A stretch of 64,000 bases of DNA from Chitinophaga costaii (GCF_900094705.1 NZ_FMAR01000005.1:62001-126000), one strand, 5' to 3'; positions 54,237-63,279 are shown, counted from the stretch's first letter. Notes: generated by a model from the sequence alone, not told the origin. Program-made: numbers and translations.

Positions 54237-54896
54237 TTATTCTTCATTATTTCGGCGAAACATGCTCCGGTTGCGGAACAAGGGCACCTTGTTTTCATTC
54301 CCGTTAAACAAGCGAACAATATTCTTCTGGTGGGTAAGAACCACCATCAGCGCCACGGCAATGGCAAATACGCGGTAATAAAGTTCCTGCTCATTAAAAA
54401 TATACAGGATAAGTACCGGAAAAGCTATGCTGGCAATAATAGAACTGAGTGAAACATAACGGGTAAGGAACAAGATAAGCAGGAATACGCCTACACAACT
54501 AAGGGCTACCAAAGGCTGTATGGCCAATACCAGGCCAAACAGGGTGGCAATACCTTTACCGCCACGAAAACTTGCCCAGATAGGAAAAATATGCCCGATC
54601 ACGGCTACCAGACCCAGGCCAATCTGAAAATTTACCAGCTCAGTGAGATGATCAGGATTATCGTAAAAATTGAGCATGTAGGAAAGCCTTACAGCCAACA
54701 CGCCTTTCAGCATGTCTATCAGCATAACGAAACTGCCCGCCTTAGGACCCAGCACACGGAAAGTATTCGTAGCACCTGCATTTCCACTGCCATATTCCCG
54801 GATATCCATTCCGAATACACCCTTACTCACCCACACTGCTGTGGGAATAGAGCCAATCAAATAGGCACAGATCAATAGCAAGAATTCAGTCATCAC
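54237..54896 (-). CDS. plsY: Glycerol-3-phosphate acyltransferase PlsY
   Basis: 219 residues, about six membrane helices. 'YLIGSIPTAVWVSKGVFGMDIREYGSGNAGATNTFRVLG' pattern (about 12-50, with SGN and GSGNxGxTN) and 'SFRGGKGIATLFG' (about 108-120) are the family hallmarks. It transfers acyl from acyl-phosphate to glycerol-3-phosphate, the first membrane-lipid step. PlsY ends in a basic tail (SMFRRNNEE). The M48 gene is downstream on the same strand. Confidence 0.95.
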   Translation of the reverse strand: MMTEFLLLICAYLIGSIPTAVWVSKGVFGMDIREYGSGNAGATNTFRVLGPKAGSFVMLIDMLKGVLAVRLSYMLNFYDNPDHLTELVNFQIGLGLVAVIGHIFPIWASFRGGKGIATLFGLVLAIQPLVALSCVGVFLLILFLTRYVSLSSIIASIAFPVLILYIFNEQELYYRVFAIAVALMVVLTHQKNIVRLFNGNENKVPLFRNRSMFRRNNEE

Positions 54897-55017
54897 GATA
54901 AGTTAGGTAACGAAGATAAGTAATAAAGTGTTAAAGGATTGTCAAAATATGACCTGGAAATAATCCAAAACTTAGTTAATCAAGGGATTTCATAGTATAT
55001 ATTTTTAATATTTCACA

Positions 55018-55827
55018 TCAGGCCGCTACGAGTGCCATCGCCACCCAATTATCTTTTTCTACTTGTTGTTGCTGAATAAATCCGTGCTGTGCTGCCGATG
55101 CTAAAATTACAGGTATATCAGAAGTAAGTATGCCGCTCAGCAGCAGGGTGCCACCAGGTTGTAATAGGCGGCGCATTGCCCCCATGAACCCCAGTAAAAT
55201 ATTACGATTTATGTTCGCAAGCAATACCTCGTATGTGTCATTTATGCCATCCAGCGTATCGGCCTGATAGATGTTTATATGATAGCAGTCGTTGGCGGCT
55301 ATATTTTCCCGCGTATTATTGACCGCCCATTCATCAATATCGATGGCATCTATGTGAGAAGCACCCAGCTTTTCCGCCAGGATGGCCAGTATGCCTGTAC
55401 CCGTACCAAAATCAAACACCCGCTTACCGTCCAGCGGCAGTCCTTTCAATAGCCTGATCATAGAAAAGGTAGTGGCATGATGCCCGGTGCCAAATGACAT
55501 TTTCGGCGTAATCACGATTTCATGGGTAGGAGGCGGCGCAAAAGGCGGATGAAAACCGGCACGGATACCGCAAAAATCGTCTACCAGCACCGGCTGAAAA
55601 TTGCTTTCCCAAACAGCGTTCCAATTGGTATCGGCCATGCCTTCGGCCTGGTAAGCCATTCCATACTCTCCCAGTATTTCCTCCAATGCTTGGGCACTGT
55701 AATTATCAAAAGGAATAAAAGCGATCAACTCCTGCTCCTTTTCCTCAAACCCTTCGTAGCCAATATTCACCAGCCGGGCAATGAGAATTTCCGCCAGCTC
55801 AGCAGATTGATAAATGGTGACTGCCAT
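55018..55827 (-). CDS. prmA: Ribosomal protein L11 methyltransferase
   Basis: The frame is open from 55881. Alternative starts are ATG at 55836 (MTYMAVTI) and 55827 (MAVTIYQSA); a -7 box at 55842-55849 lies between 55881 and these, so a start at 55836 or 55827 is favoured. About 269 residues from 55827. 'VFDFGTGTGILAILAEKLGA' pattern (about 150-170, motif I) and the PrmA-specific 'NPVLVDDFCGIRAGFHPPFAPPPTHEIVITPKMSFGTGHHATT' pattern (about 95-140) are clear. It trimethylates ribosomal protein L11. Confidence 0.92.
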   Translation of the reverse strand: MAVTIYQSAELAEILIARLVNIGYEGFEEKEQELIAFIPFDNYSAQALEEILGEYGMAYQAEGMADTNWNAVWESNFQPVLVDDFCGIRAGFHPPFAPPPTHEIVITPKMSFGTGHHATTFSMIRLLKGLPLDGKRVFDFGTGTGILAILAEKLGASHIDAIDIDEWAVNNTRENIAANDCYHINIYQADTLDGINDTYEVLLANINRNILLGFMGAMRRLLQPGGTLLLSGILTSDIPVILASAAQHGFIQQQQVEKDNWVAMALVAA

Positions 55828-55841
55828 GTATGTCATACCGG

Positions 55842-55849
55842 CAAATATA
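55842..55849 (-). promoter_or_regulatory. -7 box of prmA
   Basis: TATATTTG on the minus strand, 14 bases before the ATG at 55827. It implies a very short leader and settles the start region. Confidence 0.55.
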
Positions 55850-55993
55850 ATGTTACCGGTTTGATTTTTAATGGCTTCCATAGGATAAAACGGTTTTTCT
55901 CAAAGATCGTTACGTAAACATTTGTCAGGATATGGCTTCAGCAATACACAGCATGCCTAACCCCAGCACCCTACAAACATAATCTAAATTTAT

Positions 55994-56001
55994 TATATTT
56001 G
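55994..56001 (+). promoter_or_regulatory. -7 box of the small secreted gene
   Basis: TATATTTG fits TAnnTTTG, 22 bp before the ATG at 56024. Confidence 0.55.
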
Positions 56002-56023
56002 TTCAAATTTTAATACATTCCCT

Positions 56024-56623
56024 ATGAAAAAAAACCTGACGGCTTTGCTGCCGCTCCTGCTTTCCGCGCTGGCCGTGTTTGCCCAGCAGGATGAAGAAAA
56101 ACCTAATATCATCAAAATCCAGCCACAACCTTTTGAGGATTCTATCGTGTATAAACGGGAAAATGCAGTGTTGTATATTGATCGACATGCATTGGACGAT
56201 TACTTTAAAATGTTGGACACGGCCCTTCAACAACGGAAATACAGTCCTAAGGTTTACCAAAATGTGCAGTTTGCCCACCTCACCGAGCAGGATGTGCAAA
56301 ATCACTACAGCCAGGCCATCGCCTTCTGGACTACCGTACCGGGCCAGCCCCTGGTTTATGATGTAAATAATTTCAACTATTTCTGGACAAATGGCCCCGG
56401 CATTTTACAACCTTATATCGATGAGATCCTGCCGCAACTGCTGCAACAGGGCAAGGTACACCTGGTTGAAAAAAATGTAAAGGCTCCGGTCACCAAGTAC
56501 CTTTTTGCCAACCATGATATTAATGGCCGCAACTACCGTATTTACAAATTTGCAGACGGCAAAGAGATCCTGCGGGAACAGGATATTTACACAGAGCCAA
56601 TAATCAACACTTCTAAAAAATAA
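56024..56623 (+). CDS. Small secreted hypothetical protein
   Basis: 199 residues. Signal peptide MKKNLTALLPLLLSALAVFA, then a mixed alpha/beta mature part rich in Tyr, Asn, Asp and Gln, with 'YDVNNFNYFWTNGPGILQPYIDEILPQLLQQGKVHLVEKNV' at its centre. No lipobox, no catalytic motif. Likely periplasmic; family not recognised. Short operon of one gene between convergent terminators. Confidence 0.75.
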   Translation: MKKNLTALLPLLLSALAVFAQQDEEKPNIIKIQPQPFEDSIVYKRENAVLYIDRHALDDYFKMLDTALQQRKYSPKVYQNVQFAHLTEQDVQNHYSQAIAFWTTVPGQPLVYDVNNFNYFWTNGPGILQPYIDEILPQLLQQGKVHLVEKNVKAPVTKYLFANHDINGRNYRIYKFADGKEILREQDIYTEPIINTSKK

Positions 56624-56642
56624 TTCATCAACTTATACGAAT

Positions 56643-56667
56643 GCCCTGCAGATTATGCCTGCAGGGC
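56643..56667 (+). terminator. Terminator of the small secreted gene
   Basis: GCCCTGCAG and CTGCAGGGC form a stem, followed by TATTTTATGG. Confidence 0.7.
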
Positions 56668-56694
56668 TATTTTATGGAAGAGATGATGCAAAAA

Positions 56695-56725
56695 AAAGGC
56701 CCCGCTGTGTTGCAGCGGGGCCTTT
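56695..56725 (-). terminator. Terminator of pnp
   Basis: AAAGGCCCCGCTG pairs with CAGCGGGGCCTTT; on the minus strand the stem is followed by TTTT and TTGC. Confidence 0.8.
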
Positions 56726-56742
56726 GAAATGATATCAAAAAA

Positions 56743-59145
56743 CTATTCGTCAAAGCTGGGACCATCAAACACCGGTCCATCCTGTTGCGCAGGCGCATCA
56801 GACGGACGGTTATTAAAACGGTCTTCGTTGGTCCGCGGACCGCGATCTTCTCTCGGTGCGCGATCATCCCTGCGATCTCCGCCGCGGAATCCACGGTCGT
56901 CCCGGCGATCTCCACCACGGCCACCGCGATCGTCACGGCCACCACGGCCACGATCATCACGGCGATCACCGCCACGGAAACCGCGATCACCACCCCGGTC
57001 GTCCCGCTCTTCGCGTTCTACATAACCTTCGGGTTTAGGCAATAATACCTTGCGGCTCAGTTTAAACTTACCGGTTTTAGGATCTGTTCCCACCAGCTTT
57101 ACCTTGATCACATCACCTTCGTTCAGCACACCTTCAAGATCGTCCAGGCGTTTCCAGCTCACTTCGGAAATATGTAACAGGCCTTGTTTGCCTGGCATAA
57201 ATTCTACGAAAGCACCATATGGCATGATCGATTTAACGGTAGACTCGTATGTTTCGCCTACTTCCGGAATGGCTACAATACCTTTCACCCATTCCAGGGC
57301 TTTTTGCAACCCTTCTGCCTGGGCGGAGAAGATGCTTACTTCGCCGGTTTCGCCTACTTCTTCTATATTGATCGTTGTACCGGTAGTACGCTGAATTTCT
57401 TGGATAATTTTTCCACCGGGCCCTATCACCGCGCCAATAAATTCGCGATCGATAACGATTTTCTCCATGCGAGGTGCATGCGGTTTGGGTTCCGTACGGG
57501 CTTTGTCTATACACTGGTACATGGCGTCTATAATATGCAGACGGCCACGTTGTGCTTGTTCCAATGCCGCGCGCATCACATCCATGCTCAGTCCATCTAC
57601 TTTAATGTCCATCTGTATGCCGCAAATACCATCGCGGGTACCGGTTACTTTAAAGTCCATATCACCTAAGTGATCTTCATCGCCGAGAATGTCGGTGAGT
57701 ACTGCCCATTTATTGTCCGAAGGACGGGCAATGAGCCCCATTGCCACACCACTCACGTGCTTGGGAAGGGGAACGCCGGCATCCATCAGTGCGAGCGAAC
57801 CCGCACATACAGTGGCCATAGAAGAGGAACCGTTTGATTCGAGAATATCAGACACCACGCGCACCGTATAGGCGTAGTCGCTACCTGGCATCATCTGTTT
57901 CAGGGAACGCATGGCCAGGTTACCGTGGCCCACTTCGCGACGGCCAGGGCCGCGCATCATTTTCACTTCACCGGTAGAGAAAGGCGGGAAGTTATAGTGG
58001 AGGATAAATTTAGAATAGTTGGAAACGGCAGCGCTTTCTATCAGCAGCTCATCATCGCCGGTACCCAGGGTTACAGTGGTAAGCGACTGGGTTTCGCCGC
58101 GGGTGAACAGGGCGGCACCGTGCGGAGAAGGCAGGTAATCTACCTCCATCGCCAGCGGGCGTACTTCATCCAGGGCGCGGCCATCCAGGCGAACCTTGTC
58201 GTCCAGGATCATGTTGCGCACCACTTCTTTTTCCAGGTCGTGCAGGTATTCCTTTACCAGCGGTTTATCTTCTTCCGGCAGTTCTTCGCCCAGGAACACT
58301 TTCAGCTCTTCGCCGATAGCCTTGAAAGCATCGGTGCGCTCGTGTTTACCCAAAGCGGCTTTGGCCACCTTATAAATTTTATCCTTGGCAAAAGCGGTGA
58401 TCTTCGCTTTCAGTTCTTCGTTTTTGTGAGGCGCTTCGATGGCACGTTTGGCAGGGCTGCCAACCAGGGCATGCAGCTCCTGCTGGGCTTTCACCTGAAT
58501 TTTAATGGCTGCGTGTCCGGTTTCAATAGCGGCAATTAAATCCTCTTCCTGGCACTCTTTACTCTCCCCTTCCACCATCATAATATTCTTGTCGGTAGCG
58601 GCAATGATAAAGTCCATATCGGCAGTAGCCAACTGGCTGCGGTTCGGGTTTACTACCAGGGAACCGCCCACGCGGGCTACTCTCACTTCGGAAATAATTT
58701 CCTGGATGGGTACGTCGGAAACGGCCAGGGCAGCGGAAGCCGCCAGGCAAGCCAGCGCGTCGGGCATCACTTCAGGATCGGAAGAAATGAGGGTTACCAG
58801 CACCTGCACTTCGCAGAGATAATCATCCGGGAAAAGCGGGCGCAGGGCGCGGTCTATTAAACGGGAAATCAATACTTCAGAATCGGACAAACGACCTTCC
58901 CTTTTGAAAAAAGATCCGGGAATACGGCCTGCGGAGGCAAATTTCTCCATGTAATCCACTGTAAGCGGGAAAAACGATTGTCCGGGCTTTGGTTCTTTGG
59001 CAGCTACTACGGTAGCCAGCAAAATAGCGTTACCTAAACGAACGGTCACAGCTCCATCGGCCTGGCGGGCTAACTTGCCAGTTTCAATAGTCACTATACG
59101 ACCGTCTCCTATATCGAACTTAACGGAAACAGGTGTTAGATTCAT
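56743..59145 (-). CDS. pnp: Polyribonucleotide nucleotidyltransferase (PNPase) with RGG-like tail
   Basis: 800 residues, against about 700-715 in most bacteria. Two RNase PH domains (about 10-545), a KH domain with 'FIGAVIGPGGKIIQEI' (about 570-600) and an S1 domain with 'PYGAFVEFMPGKQGLLHISEV' (about 640-660) are intact. The C-terminal 92 residues (from about 709) are a low-complexity tail of repeated R-D-D-R-G, R-G-G and F-R-G-G units, then an acidic end. PNPase degrades mRNA 3' to 5' using phosphate. The gene lies after rpsO, the common gene order, with a hairpin between the two. Confidence 0.97.
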   Translation of the reverse strand: MNLTPVSVKFDIGDGRIVTIETGKLARQADGAVTVRLGNAILLATVVAAKEPKPGQSFFPLTVDYMEKFASAGRIPGSFFKREGRLSDSEVLISRLIDRALRPLFPDDYLCEVQVLVTLISSDPEVMPDALACLAASAALAVSDVPIQEIISEVRVARVGGSLVVNPNRSQLATADMDFIIAATDKNIMMVEGESKECQEEDLIAAIETGHAAIKIQVKAQQELHALVGSPAKRAIEAPHKNEELKAKITAFAKDKIYKVAKAALGKHERTDAFKAIGEELKVFLGEELPEEDKPLVKEYLHDLEKEVVRNMILDDKVRLDGRALDEVRPLAMEVDYLPSPHGAALFTRGETQSLTTVTLGTGDDELLIESAAVSNYSKFILHYNFPPFSTGEVKMMRGPGRREVGHGNLAMRSLKQMMPGSDYAYTVRVVSDILESNGSSSMATVCAGSLALMDAGVPLPKHVSGVAMGLIARPSDNKWAVLTDILGDEDHLGDMDFKVTGTRDGICGIQMDIKVDGLSMDVMRAALEQAQRGRLHIIDAMYQCIDKARTEPKPHAPRMEKIVIDREFIGAVIGPGGKIIQEIQRTTGTTINIEEVGETGEVSIFSAQAEGLQKALEWVKGIVAIPEVGETYESTVKSIMPYGAFVEFMPGKQGLLHISEVSWKRLDDLEGVLNEGDVIKVKLVGTDPKTGKFKLSRKVLLPKPEGYVEREERDDRGGDRGFRGGDRRDDRGRGGRDDRGGRGGDRRDDRGFRGGDRRDDRAPREDRGPRTNEDRFNNRPSDAPAQQDGPVFDGPSFDE
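56820..57020 (-). repeat. Degenerate repeats coding the RGG-like tail of PNPase
   Basis: Short imperfect repeats code for alternating GGDRRDDRG and FRGG units (about residues 714-766 of PNPase). They lie entirely in frame and are part of the gene; their repeat nature could allow length change by slippage. Confidence 0.6.
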
Positions 59146-59181
59146 AAAATTTGGGAAATTAAAAAGGTCTACATAAAAAAA

Positions 59182-59211
59182 CTATTCCCAACCGTAAAGA
59201 GTTGGGAATAG
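59182..59211 (-). terminator. Hairpin between rpsO and pnp
   Basis: CTATTCCCAAC pairs with GTTGGGAATAG, followed on the minus strand by TTTTTTT. It is a terminator or processing site after rpsO. Confidence 0.8.
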
Positions 59212-59231
59212 CGCTATACATCGGGTAATGA

Positions 59232-59504
59232 TTACTTTCTGATACCTAATTTCTCGATCAGGGCACGGTAACCGGAGAGGTTAGTTTTAGACAGATAGGA
59301 CAGGAGGCGTTTACGCTGACCTACCATTTTCATCAAACCACGGTTAGTGGAAAAATCTTTTTTGTTATTCTTCAGGTGAGCAGAAATGCTAGTGATACGC
59401 TCAGTCAATAAAGCGATCTGCGCTTCGATAGAGCCGGTATTTTTCTCACTTCCACCGAATTCCTTAAAAATATTAGCTTTCTTTTCAACAGTTAAATAAG
59501 ACAT
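59232..59504 (-). CDS. rpsO: 30S ribosomal protein S15
   Basis: 90 residues, the standard length. 'LLTERITSISAHLKNNKKDFSTNRGLMKMVGQRKRLLSYLSK' pattern (about 28-72) is the conserved S15 core. It binds 16S rRNA in the central domain. It precedes pnp as in many bacteria. S15 often controls its own mRNA, but no clear leader structure was checked here. Confidence 0.98.
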   Translation of the reverse strand: MSYLTVEKKANIFKEFGGSEKNTGSIEAQIALLTERITSISAHLKNNKKDFSTNRGLMKMVGQRKRLLSYLSKTNLSGYRALIEKLGIRK

Positions 59505-59696
59505 CTTAGAAATAAATGAATTTTATTAAGTCGGTATTTTACCGTGCAAAAGTAGGATTAATATTTCCAAACACCAAAATGAAATACAAAATCCCTCCCG
59601 GCCAAGTCCTGGAAGCCACCCGTCCTGCTCGAAATAAATTACTGAAATTCAATTATTTAAAAGGCATGGTAGCATAAACGTGGCGTGCTATCTGGT

Positions 59697-60392
59697 CTAG
59701 GAAAAATTTACGGCAGCGTTATCGATCACCTGTCCGTTCTCGGTGCGCAATACCCTGCTTGGAAATTTTTGCAGCACAATGTAGTCGTGAGTAGCCATTA
59801 CAATGGCGGTATCATCTTCCCGGCAAATACGAAACAGTAGTTGCATAATACCGTCGGAAGTTTCAGGATCCAGGTTGCCGGTAGGTTCGTCCGCCAGGAT
59901 TAGCTTGGGCGAGTTCAGCATAGCCCGGGCAATGTCTACCCGTTGCTGCTCTCCACCGGAAAGCTCATAGGGCATTTTAAAGCCCTTGGTACCCAGCCCC
60001 ACCTTGTCCAGCACATCCGTTATTTTATCCTCCATTTCTTTTTTATCCTGCCAGCCGGTGGCCTTCAGGGCAAATTTCAGGTTATCGTGTACATTCCGGT
60101 CGTTTAGTAACTGGAAATCCTGGAACACCACCCCCAGGTTACGGCGCAGGTAAGGCACCTTTTTCCAATCCATTTTTTTAAGGTCAAACCCTACTACCTG
60201 GCAGGAACCTTCATGGAAAGGCAAGTCCCCGTACAGGGTTTTCAGTAAGCTGGATTTGCCCGTACCCGTTTTGCCAATCAGGTAAACAAACTCTCCCTTA
60301 TTCACGCTGATGTTTACATCCGACAAGATCAGCGACTGACCCTGGTAAATATTGGCGTTAGATAACTGTATAATGGGCTGTTCATCGATCAT
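59697..60392 (-). CDS. ftsE: ABC transporter ATP-binding protein, FtsE type
   Basis: 231 residues. Walker A 'IGKTGTGKSSLLKTLYG' (about 39-55), signature 'LSGGEQQRVDIARAM' (about 144-158) and Walker B 'LILADEPTGNLDP' (about 164-176). The sequence 'NLGVVFQDFQLLNDRNVHDNL' around 88-107 is typical of FtsE. FtsE works with FtsX in cell division and cell-wall hydrolase control; no ftsX is adjacent, so FtsE is a likely rather than certain name. Confidence 0.87.
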   Translation of the reverse strand: MIDEQPIIQLSNANIYQGQSLILSDVNISVNKGEFVYLIGKTGTGKSSLLKTLYGDLPFHEGSCQVVGFDLKKMDWKKVPYLRRNLGVVFQDFQLLNDRNVHDNLKFALKATGWQDKKEMEDKITDVLDKVGLGTKGFKMPYELSGGEQQRVDIARAMLNSPKLILADEPTGNLDPETSDGIMQLLFRICREDDTAIVMATHDYIVLQKFPSRVLRTENGQVIDNAAVNFS

Positions 60393-60673
60393 GCTGCTGG
60401 CTTTTAACTATAGGAAACAAAAATAGTTGTTAGCCATCAATTTTGACAAAAACTAAAAAAATAGTTTACCCCATAGCAGGCCTTAGGGATGGAAAACATG
60501 CGTCACCAAGCACCATATCGGCCAGCAGTAGCTGCCGGACTGCCACCCATCTGAATGTTGTTGTCTACTTAAAATTCTTGTATAGATTTGCCAAACCAGC
60601 GACCGAAGTGCTGCGCAACTACATGTGCTTTAGTTTTAATATATTATCTTTAGCCAATTAATTCCGTTAGGAC

Positions 60674-61444
60674 ATGATTTACTCCCTCCTGCTTTGCCTG
60701 CAACTGTCGGTGCTGGCTCCCACTGATACCCTATTGCCCCATCCACTCACCCAGTACGACCATCCAACGCCGCTGCTGCGATCTGGCACTTACAGCATGT
60801 ACACAGAAGCCGAACCCTTTTTTCCTGGCGGGGAGGATGCTTTGCGCCGTTATGTTGGTACTAACCTGAAATATCCTGCCACGACTGATTCCGGCTTCGT
60901 GAATGTAAAATTTCACCTCAATGAAAAGGGTAAAATGCAGCATCCCGAAATTATTTTCAGCAGCAGCCCGGCCTTGAATAGTGAAGCACTCCGGCTGGTA
61001 AAAACGATGCCTAGTTGGGCACCTGCTTTACAAAACGAAGTGCCGGGTGGTGCAGTCATTATCCTATCGGTTGTATTCTCCCACGATCAGACAATGTACT
61101 TCACGCCTACCGGCGCACCGGTGCAACAGGTAACGGTGGGCCATACCATGAAACCTCCTGCTTTTCCAGGTGGCGAAAATGCATTGAATAATTACCTGCT
61201 ATCTCATATTCAATATCCCGAAATAGCAAGACGCAAGCGCATGCAGGGGGTGGTGCAGGTACAATTTATTGTGAACCAGGAAGGTAAAGTAACCAATGTA
61301 AAAGTAGCCGGTGAGCCACAATCTTACTTCGATGCCGAAGCTATACGGGTAGTGGCTAACATGCCAGATTGGGAACCCGGTACCAAAAATGATGTACCCA
61401 CATCGGTGCGGTTCAATCTTCCGGTGATCTTTTCTTTACAATAA
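60674..61444 (+). CDS. Protein with two TonB C-terminal domains
   Basis: 256 residues. A short hydrophobic start (MIYSLLLCLQLSVL) looks like a signal, then two copies of the TonB C-terminal domain: 'FFPGGEDALRRYVGTNLKYP' with 'VNVKFHLNEKGKMQHPEI' (about 50-135) and 'AFPGGENALNNYLLSHIQYPEIARRKRMQGVVQVQFIVNQEGKV' pattern (about 165-250). Classic TonB has one such domain and a single long membrane anchor plus Pro-rich region; these are not visible here, so it is not an ordinary TonB. It may be an exported partner of TonB-linked proteins. It is followed 1 bp later by a lipoprotein with the same domain. Confidence 0.82.
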   Translation: MIYSLLLCLQLSVLAPTDTLLPHPLTQYDHPTPLLRSGTYSMYTEAEPFFPGGEDALRRYVGTNLKYPATTDSGFVNVKFHLNEKGKMQHPEIIFSSSPALNSEALRLVKTMPSWAPALQNEVPGGAVIILSVVFSHDQTMYFTPTGAPVQQVTVGHTMKPPAFPGGENALNNYLLSHIQYPEIARRKRMQGVVQVQFIVNQEGKVTNVKVAGEPQSYFDAEAIRVVANMPDWEPGTKNDVPTSVRFNLPVIFSLQ

Positions 61445-61445
61445 C

Positions 61446-62021
61446 ATGAAAATATCCCTGCTGCTCCTCACCAGTTGCCTGCTGTTTTCTTGCACAGCTG
61501 CTAGCCAATCCAATGGGTGGGTTACACCTGCTTATCTCCATGCAATACCCACAGACAGCATTGCGTCCGTGCAGGTATACGACCACTCAGAGGAGCTGGT
61601 AACTAGGGGCGGCCTGCATTACAAGGCTCCTTATCAAGCCCCCGTTGTCACCTGGATGGCAGATAGCAGTGCAACATTTTATAAAACGCCGGATGGCGAT
61701 ACTATTTTTGTATACCTGCCTTACCTCCCCACTTTCCCTGGTGGGCAGGAAGCCCTGCTCAAATATTTTTCCCAGGAGCTGCATTATCCCAAAATGGCGG
61801 CAGATAATGGAATAGTAGGCACCCTACGCCTTCAATTTGTAGTAACTGCGCAGGGCAACATCCGGGATTTAAAGTATATAGGACAACCCACAGGTGGCGG
61901 CCTGGAGGAAGAAGCCTTCCGGGTGATAAAACGCATGCCCCACTGGCTGCCTGGCACGGTGCATGGCCATCCGGTAGCCGTGCAGGTTATCATTCCATTG
62001 CATATAGATCCGCAAGAATAA
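61446..62021 (+). CDS. Lipoprotein with one TonB C-terminal domain
   Basis: 191 residues. Lipobox region 'LLTSCLLFSC' gives a lipid-anchored Cys (Cys16). The C-terminal half has 'FPGGQEALLKYFSQELHYPKMAADNGIVGTLRLQFVVTAQGNI' (about 98-140), the TonB C-terminal fold. It starts 1 bp after the double-TonB gene, so the two are one operon and probably paralogues. Confidence 0.85.
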   Translation: MKISLLLLTSCLLFSCTAASQSNGWVTPAYLHAIPTDSIASVQVYDHSEELVTRGGLHYKAPYQAPVVTWMADSSATFYKTPDGDTIFVYLPYLPTFPGGQEALLKYFSQELHYPKMAADNGIVGTLRLQFVVTAQGNIRDLKYIGQPTGGGLEEEAFRVIKRMPHWLPGTVHGHPVAVQVIIPLHIDPQE

Positions 62022-62048
62022 TTCAATAACATCCTAGCCACATAAAAA

Positions 62049-62079
62049 AGGGCGAAGCATTTTTACCATGCTTCGCCCT
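62049..62079. terminator. Terminator between the TonB-CTD genes and purM
   Basis: AGGGCGAAGCAT pairs with ATGCTTCGCCCT. On the minus strand it is followed by TTTTTTATG, and on the plus strand by a weaker T-rich run, so it mainly ends purM. Confidence 0.75.
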
Positions 62080-62100
62080 GTGCTATTTGCTAAAAGATAC

Positions 62101-63279
62101 TTAGTGATAGATAAACGTTCCCGCTGGTGCTTTTACCGTTACCTGCCGGGTGGGCGCAGCTTCTACGCGACCCACAACCTGTGCTTCAATATGGAAACTG
62201 TTAGCCAGCGCAATGATGGCTGCTGCAATATTTTCCGGTACATAAATTTCCATGCGGTGGCCCATGTTGAACACCTGGTACATTTCTTTCCAACCCGTGC
62301 CAGACTGTTCCTGAATAAGCTGGAACAAAGGCGGAATGGGGAACAGGTTATCCTTGATCACATGCAGCTTTTCAATGAAATGCAGCACCTTGGTCTGTGC
62401 GCCACCACTGCAATGCACCATACCATGAACCTGCGGGCGAAATTGTTCCAACACTTTTTTGATCACCGGTGCATAGGTGCGGGTGGGCGATAGTACCAAC
62501 TTACCTGCGTCTATGGCGCCAAAGCCGGGAATATCTATCTTATCGGTCATTGCCTTTTTGCCGCTGAATACCAGGTTTGCCGGTATGGCCGGGTCAAAGC
62601 TTTCCGGATATTTTGTGGCGATGGTTTTATTAAATACATCGTGCCGGGCAGAGGTAAGGCCGTTGCTGCCCATACCACCGTTGTAAGCCGTTTCGTAGGA
62701 TGCCTGCCCATAGGAGGCCAGTCCCACCACTACATCACCGGCTTGTATGCGGTCGTTAGAGATCACCTGGTTGCGGGGCATACGGCAGGTTACCGTGCTG
62801 TCTACAATGATGGTGCGTACCAGATCGCCCACATCGGCGGTTTCGCCACCTGTGGAGTGAATGGAAATACCATGTTCCCGCAGGGCTGCAAGAATTTCCT
62901 CTGTGCCGTTGATGATAGCGGCAATCACTTCACCGGGTACCAGGTTTTTATTACGGCCTATGGTAGAAGAAAGTAGAATATTTTCAGTTGCACCCACGCA
63001 AAGCAGATCGTCCAGGTTCATAATAATAGCATCCTGGGCAATGCCTTTCCATACTCCCAGGTCGCCGGTTTCTTTCCAGTAGGTGTAGGCCAGGCTGGAC
63101 TTAGTACCGGCACCATCGGCATGCATAATATTACACCAGGCATTATCGCCGCCCAGCACATCGGGCACCACCTTGCAGAAGGCTTTAGGGAAAAGCCCCT
63201 TATCGATATTACGGATGGCATTATGCACATCTTCTTTGGCCGCAGATACCCCACGCTGGCTGTACAGATTCTGATCCAT
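62101..63279 (-). CDS. purM: Phosphoribosylformylglycinamidine cyclo-ligase (AIR synthase)
   Basis: 392 residues. 'MHADGAGTKSSLAY' (about 52-65), 'MNLDDLLCVGATE' (about 87-99) and 'HSTGGETADVGD' (about 140-151, Gly-rich phosphate site) identify it, with the PurM C-terminal domain after. It closes the imidazole ring in purine synthesis (step five), using ATP. The sequence is somewhat longer than the usual ~350 residues, as often in Bacteroidota. It is divergent from ribF. Confidence 0.95.
   Translation of the reverse strand: MDQNLYSQRGVSAAKEDVHNAIRNIDKGLFPKAFCKVVPDVLGGDNAWCNIMHADGAGTKSSLAYTYWKETGDLGVWKGIAQDAIIMNLDDLLCVGATENILLSSTIGRNKNLVPGEVIAAIINGTEEILAALREHGISIHSTGGETADVGDLVRTIIVDSTVTCRMPRNQVISNDRIQAGDVVVGLASYGQASYETAYNGGMGSNGLTSARHDVFNKTIATKYPESFDPAIPANLVFSGKKAMTDKIDIPGFGAIDAGKLVLSPTRTYAPVIKKVLEQFRPQVHGMVHCSGGAQTKVLHFIEKLHVIKDNLFPIPPLFQLIQEQSGTGWKEMYQVFNMGHRMEIYVPENIAAAIIALANSFHIEAQVVGRVEAAPTRQVTVKAPAGTFIYH

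Noticed and set aside
56729..57025. Plus-strand frames rich in Ser-Arg-Pro or His-Arg-Asp over the end of pnp
   Set aside because: They mirror the Arg/Gly/Asp repeats of the PNPase tail; pnp is clearly the real gene.
59182..59211. TTCCCAAC/GTTGGGAA hairpin resembling the lacI-locus operators
   Set aside because: It is a terminator between rpsO and pnp with a T-run; the spacing between arms differs from the GGGAA-N2-TTCCC operators, so similarity is chance.
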